DNA of 7,255 nt from Balneolaceae bacterium (GTDB lineage: Bacteria; Bacteroidota; Rhodothermia; Balneolales; Balneolaceae): assembly GCA_007118525.1 (NCBI GenBank), contig SKRK01000276.1, forward strand, positions 1-7,255. Reading direction: 5' to 3'. This document shows positions 5,272-7,255 of the stretch, piece after piece. The first letter of the stretch is position 1. Each line of letters begins with the position of its first letter. The notes beneath the pieces were generated by a model, which had not been told where the DNA came from, did no database searches, and saw only the letters and a list, made by a program, of their open reading frames with translations. Position numbers and translations under genes: made by a program.

Positions 5272-6775
5272 ATTTCAGCGCCAACATCCGGTTGCAGCTA
5301 TCAGCAGAGCCTTTGGTTTAATTCGAGGCAACCTCATTACTATCCTCGTATTTCTGTTTGTGGGTGCGAGAAGTGAGAGTTTTCCATTTCTTTGGTGGAT
5401 TGCAGGTGGTTTTGCCTTGTTGCTCATTCTGGGGGTTGCCAATTGGTGGCGATTTCTATACAAAATTGAGGACGGTGAACTACATATAAAAAGCGGCATT
5501 TTTGTCAGAAAAAATCTCTACCTCACAAAAGACCGTATTCAGGTTATTGATATTACATCCGGTGTTATTCAACGCTTATTCGGCCTGGTTAAACTGGACA
5601 TTCAAACTGCGGGGTCAAGTTCAAGAGAGGCCGCCATTGAAGCAGTTACCATCGAGAAGGCAAAAGAGATCAATCGCATACTAAGGAGCCAAAAGGGGGA
5701 TGGGGAACAGATTAACGTTGATGAGAATGGTGAGCCGGCAGTAAAAGATGAGATTAAAAAAATATTTAACCTCCCCGGAAAAGAGCTGCTGATTGCCGCC
5801 TCTACATCCGGAAGTTTTGGTATTGCGCTCTCTATACTGGCTACACTCTTTTCACAAATTGAGCCAATAATAAGTGAATCAGAACTTTTTGAGTATCTCT
5901 TTGGAATGCTGCCTTCACAGACGGATACCATACTGATAATTTCTGTGATAGTAATTTTTGTGGTTGTTGCATGGCTCATCTCGTTTTTCAGCACGCTATT
6001 CACCTATGGTGATTTTCATCTTGAGTTAAAGGAGAAGGAGATCGTTATTTCAAGGGGTATCTTTGAAAAGAAGAGAATTACGGTGCCTTATAACCGAATT
6101 CAGGCCATACATGTTGCCGAGGGGCTGATCAGACAGCCTCTTGGCTACGCCTCTATACATCTTGAGAGTGCCGGGTATGGCGATGACAAGGGTACAGGCT
6201 CTATTGTGCTTTTCCCGCTTATTCGACAAGACCAAATTTTACCATTGCTGGATGAAGTTCTCCCTGATTATCAAAAACATCACGAGGGAATTAAGCCGCC
6301 TGCGAGAGCGCTGCGAAGATATCTGTTGCGATCTGCATTTTTGATTACGGCAATTACCGCAGCACTTTACTACGCGTTTGATTTGAATAACTGGATTTGG
6401 ATTTTGCCATTGCTATCGATCTTCTGGGGTTGGCTCAAATATAAAGATGCAGCCGTTGCCTGGGGTGAGGATATCTTTTTGTTTAGAAGCCGGGCTCTGT
6501 CCAAAACAACGGCCTATATCCGTAAAAACAGGGTGCAGGATATTACGATCAGCCAAAGCTGGATACAGCGATACCGCAATCTATGTTCAGTACAGGTTCA
6601 TGTGGCTTCGGGTGATCAGGGCAAATCTTTTGCAGTGAGGGACCTTGAGTATGATGAGGCTTTTATCTTAATGAGAGAGATAAAAGGAAAAACTGAATTG
6701 ACGCAGGAGTTCTCAGATCTGACAGAACCGGAAAGATGGATTAGCTTACCGGGCTGGCCTCAGGCCGCAAACTGA
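5264..6775 (+). CDS. Three-domain bacterial PH membrane protein, YdbT-like
   Basis: This 503-residue membrane protein is built from three repeats of a membrane hairpin plus a bacterial PH domain. Hydrophobic pairs lie at about 22-35 and 41-58, 174-198 and 222-247, and 353-372 and 374-391. PH domains follow at about 62-140, 247-333 and 391-472. Each has the core pattern seen in the preceding gene: DRIQVID...GVIQRLFGL...AG (90-117), NRIQAIH...GLIRQPLGY...AG (278-304) and NRVQDIT...SWIQRYRNL...ASG (422-450). The third is the most diverged, having lost both glycines of the middle motif. A charged, probably flexible linker spans about 141-170. The ATG at 5264 is chosen because it overlaps the previous stop by 8 bases and begins with natural protein sequence (MYEFQRQHPV); in-frame starts further upstream lie inside the neighbour. 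YdbT of Bacillus has the same size and layout. The molecular function is unknown. Confidence 0.9.
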   Translation: MYEFQRQHPVAAISRAFGLIRGNLITILVFLFVGARSESFPFLWWIAGGFALLLILGVANWWRFLYKIEDGELHIKSGIFVRKNLYLTKDRIQVIDITSGVIQRLFGLVKLDIQTAGSSSREAAIEAVTIEKAKEINRILRSQKGDGEQINVDENGEPAVKDEIKKIFNLPGKELLIAASTSGSFGIALSILATLFSQIEPIISESELFEYLFGMLPSQTDTILIISVIVIFVVVAWLISFFSTLFTYGDFHLELKEKEIVISRGIFEKKRITVPYNRIQAIHVAEGLIRQPLGYASIHLESAGYGDDKGTGSIVLFPLIRQDQILPLLDEVLPDYQKHHEGIKPPARALRRYLLRSAFLITAITAALYYAFDLNNWIWILPLLSIFWGWLKYKDAAVAWGEDIFLFRSRALSKTTAYIRKNRVQDITISQSWIQRYRNLCSVQVHVASGDQGKSFAVRDLEYDEAFILMREIKGKTELTQEFSDLTEPERWISLPGWPQAAN

Positions 6776-7128
6776 ACTCCGCTCACCGCAGATTTCAATT
6801 CATTCATTAGAACCGGTTTCATCAGAAAGATTGAGTTGGGCACACTAATGGCATCCTTTTTAAGCTGATCGTCAGTTTGTGCAGAGATATATATAACAGG
6901 AACATTGGAATGTTCGCGTATTCTTTTCATGGCCTCTATGCCCGTAGTACTGTCGGCAAGAAGGATATCCATGAGTATTAAATCAGGTTGATGAGTATTT
7001 ACTGAATCAATGGCATCTTCGCCGCCATGGGCAATATCAACAACATTGAGATTCATGGACTGGGCCATTTTTCTCAGTACGAGTGCGAGAAGCCTGTCGT
7101 CTTCAACTATAACAACTTTCTTTTTCAT
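6760..7128 (-). CDS. Single-domain response regulator (CheY-like receiver)
   Basis: This 122-residue protein is a receiver domain alone. The acidic pocket is E9, D10 and D11 (VIVEDD); the phosphoacceptor is D54 in LILMD; the switch hydroxyl is S82 in VIYISA; and the conserved lysine is K104 in FLMKP. All residues needed for phosphorylation are present. There is no output domain, so it must act through partner proteins, as CheY or a phosphorelay intermediate does. After D54 the loop reads ILLADSTTGIEA, one residue longer than in CheY and without the usual proline, a form seen in receivers related to those of hybrid kinases. No kinase gene is visible, so the partner is unknown. The ATG at 7126-7128 is the only start that preserves the first strand; no Shine-Dalgarno is seen. 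Its 3' end overlaps the YdbT-like gene by 16 bases. Confidence 0.93.
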   Translation of the reverse strand: MKKKVVIVEDDRLLALVLRKMAQSMNLNVVDIAHGGEDAIDSVNTHQPDLILMDILLADSTTGIEAMKRIREHSNVPVIYISAQTDDQLKKDAISVPNSIFLMKPVLMNELKSAVSGVQFAA

Positions 7129-7146
7129 GTCTAAATTTGGTTCTAA

Positions 7147-7177
7147 AGAAAATAGAAAGTAATTGTGAGAGCTACAA
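7147..7177 (-). promoter_or_regulatory. Possible promoter of the response regulator gene
   Basis: Read on the minus strand, TTG (7177-7175) is followed after 20 bases by TATTTTCT (7154-7147), which fits the spacing of Bacteroidota -33 and -7 boxes but matches the -7 consensus TAnnTTTG only partly. Its position 19 bases before the start codon is reasonable. The -33 part lies inside the inverted repeat at 7160-7180. Confidence 0.25.
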
Positions 7178-7180
7178 TTA
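7160..7180. promoter_or_regulatory. Operator-like inverted repeat upstream of the response regulator
   Basis: TAATTGT (7160-7166) and ACAATTA (7174-7180) are perfect 7-bp inverted arms around the 7-base spacer GAGAGCT. The dyad is the size of a dimeric repressor site and overlaps the candidate -33 box of the response regulator, where a bound protein would block transcription. The identity of any binding protein is unknown. Confidence 0.4.
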
Positions 7181-7195
7181 GCGAACTATAATAAA

Positions 7196-7205
7196 TAGAG
7201 CTCTA
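7196..7205. repeat. 10-bp perfect palindrome
   Basis: TAGAGCTCTA is fully self-complementary. Its AGAGCT core repeats the AGAGCT in the spacer of the nearby dyad (7168-7173) at a distance of 29 bases. It may be a second binding site for the same regulator or chance. Confidence 0.3.
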
Positions 7206-7255
7206 CAGGAGAGTTTGTCCGATGTAAATACCGTTGGAACGGGTCAAAACGGGAA

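Noticed and set aside
5602..6003. 133-residue open frame antisense to the YdbT-like gene
   Set aside because: It is nested in a well-supported gene, is Ser/Ile-rich with no recognisable domain, and has no promoter or ribosome-binding site.
7203..7255. Minus-strand frame entering from the right edge (16 codons ending in TAG, reading PVLTRSNGIYIGQTLL)
   Set aside because: It could be the end of a gene upstream of the response regulator, but 16 codons are too few to separate from chance, and other frames on both strands are also open here.
1..7255. Defence island, mobile element or CRISPR array
   Set aside because: No transposase, integrase, restriction or Cas gene is present, no target-site or long terminal repeats were seen, and the genes are mostly typical chromosomal ones.

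Overview
The window looks like ordinary chromosomal housekeeping DNA from a Bacteroidota-like bacterium, perhaps Balneolota or Rhodothermota. This placement rests on a small Hc1-type histone H1-like protein of the kind common in that group, a type 2 orotidine-5'-phosphate decarboxylase, a general lack of Shine-Dalgarno sites, and promoter-like elements resembling TAnnTTTG. It is an inference from a few markers; no rRNA or other phylogenetic anchor is present.

Layout from left to right: (1) 2-574 (+), the 3' end of an unrecognised gene that enters from the left edge. (2) 560-1315 (-), a class I SAM-dependent methyltransferase whose 3' end overlaps the previous gene tail to tail. (3) 1316-1414, a 99-base divergent intergenic region. 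(4) 1415-2257 (+) pyrF and 2247-2705 (+) rnhA, overlapping by 11 bases and probably cotranscribed. (5) 2776-4122 (+), a 12-segment UMF1/Atg22-like major facilitator. (6) 4123-4463, an AT-rich non-coding stretch ending in a promoter and leader. (7) 4464-4640 (+), the 58-residue histone H1-like protein, followed by a clear intrinsic terminator. (8) 4783-5271 and 5264-6775 (+), two overlapping genes for bacterial PH-domain membrane proteins of the YdbS/YdbT type, together carrying four copies of the domain. (9) 6760-7128 (-), a single-domain response regulator that again overlaps its convergent neighbour. (10) 7129-7255, the upstream region of the regulator, which holds two inverted repeats.

The genes do not form one evident pathway. 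pyrF makes UMP and rnhA removes RNA from RNA/DNA hybrids. The histone-like protein is a monocistronic nucleoid component. The YdbS/YdbT-like pair is a membrane module of poorly known function, linked in Bacillus to resistance against antimicrobial compounds. The response regulator has no visible partner kinase. I see no mobile element, CRISPR array, tRNA or rRNA, and no convincing undescribed multi-gene system. The parts most worth a second look are the four-copy PH-domain pair, the leader hairpin and shared promoter motif around the histone-like gene, the lac-operator-like dyad upstream of the response regulator, and the two convergent coding overlaps.
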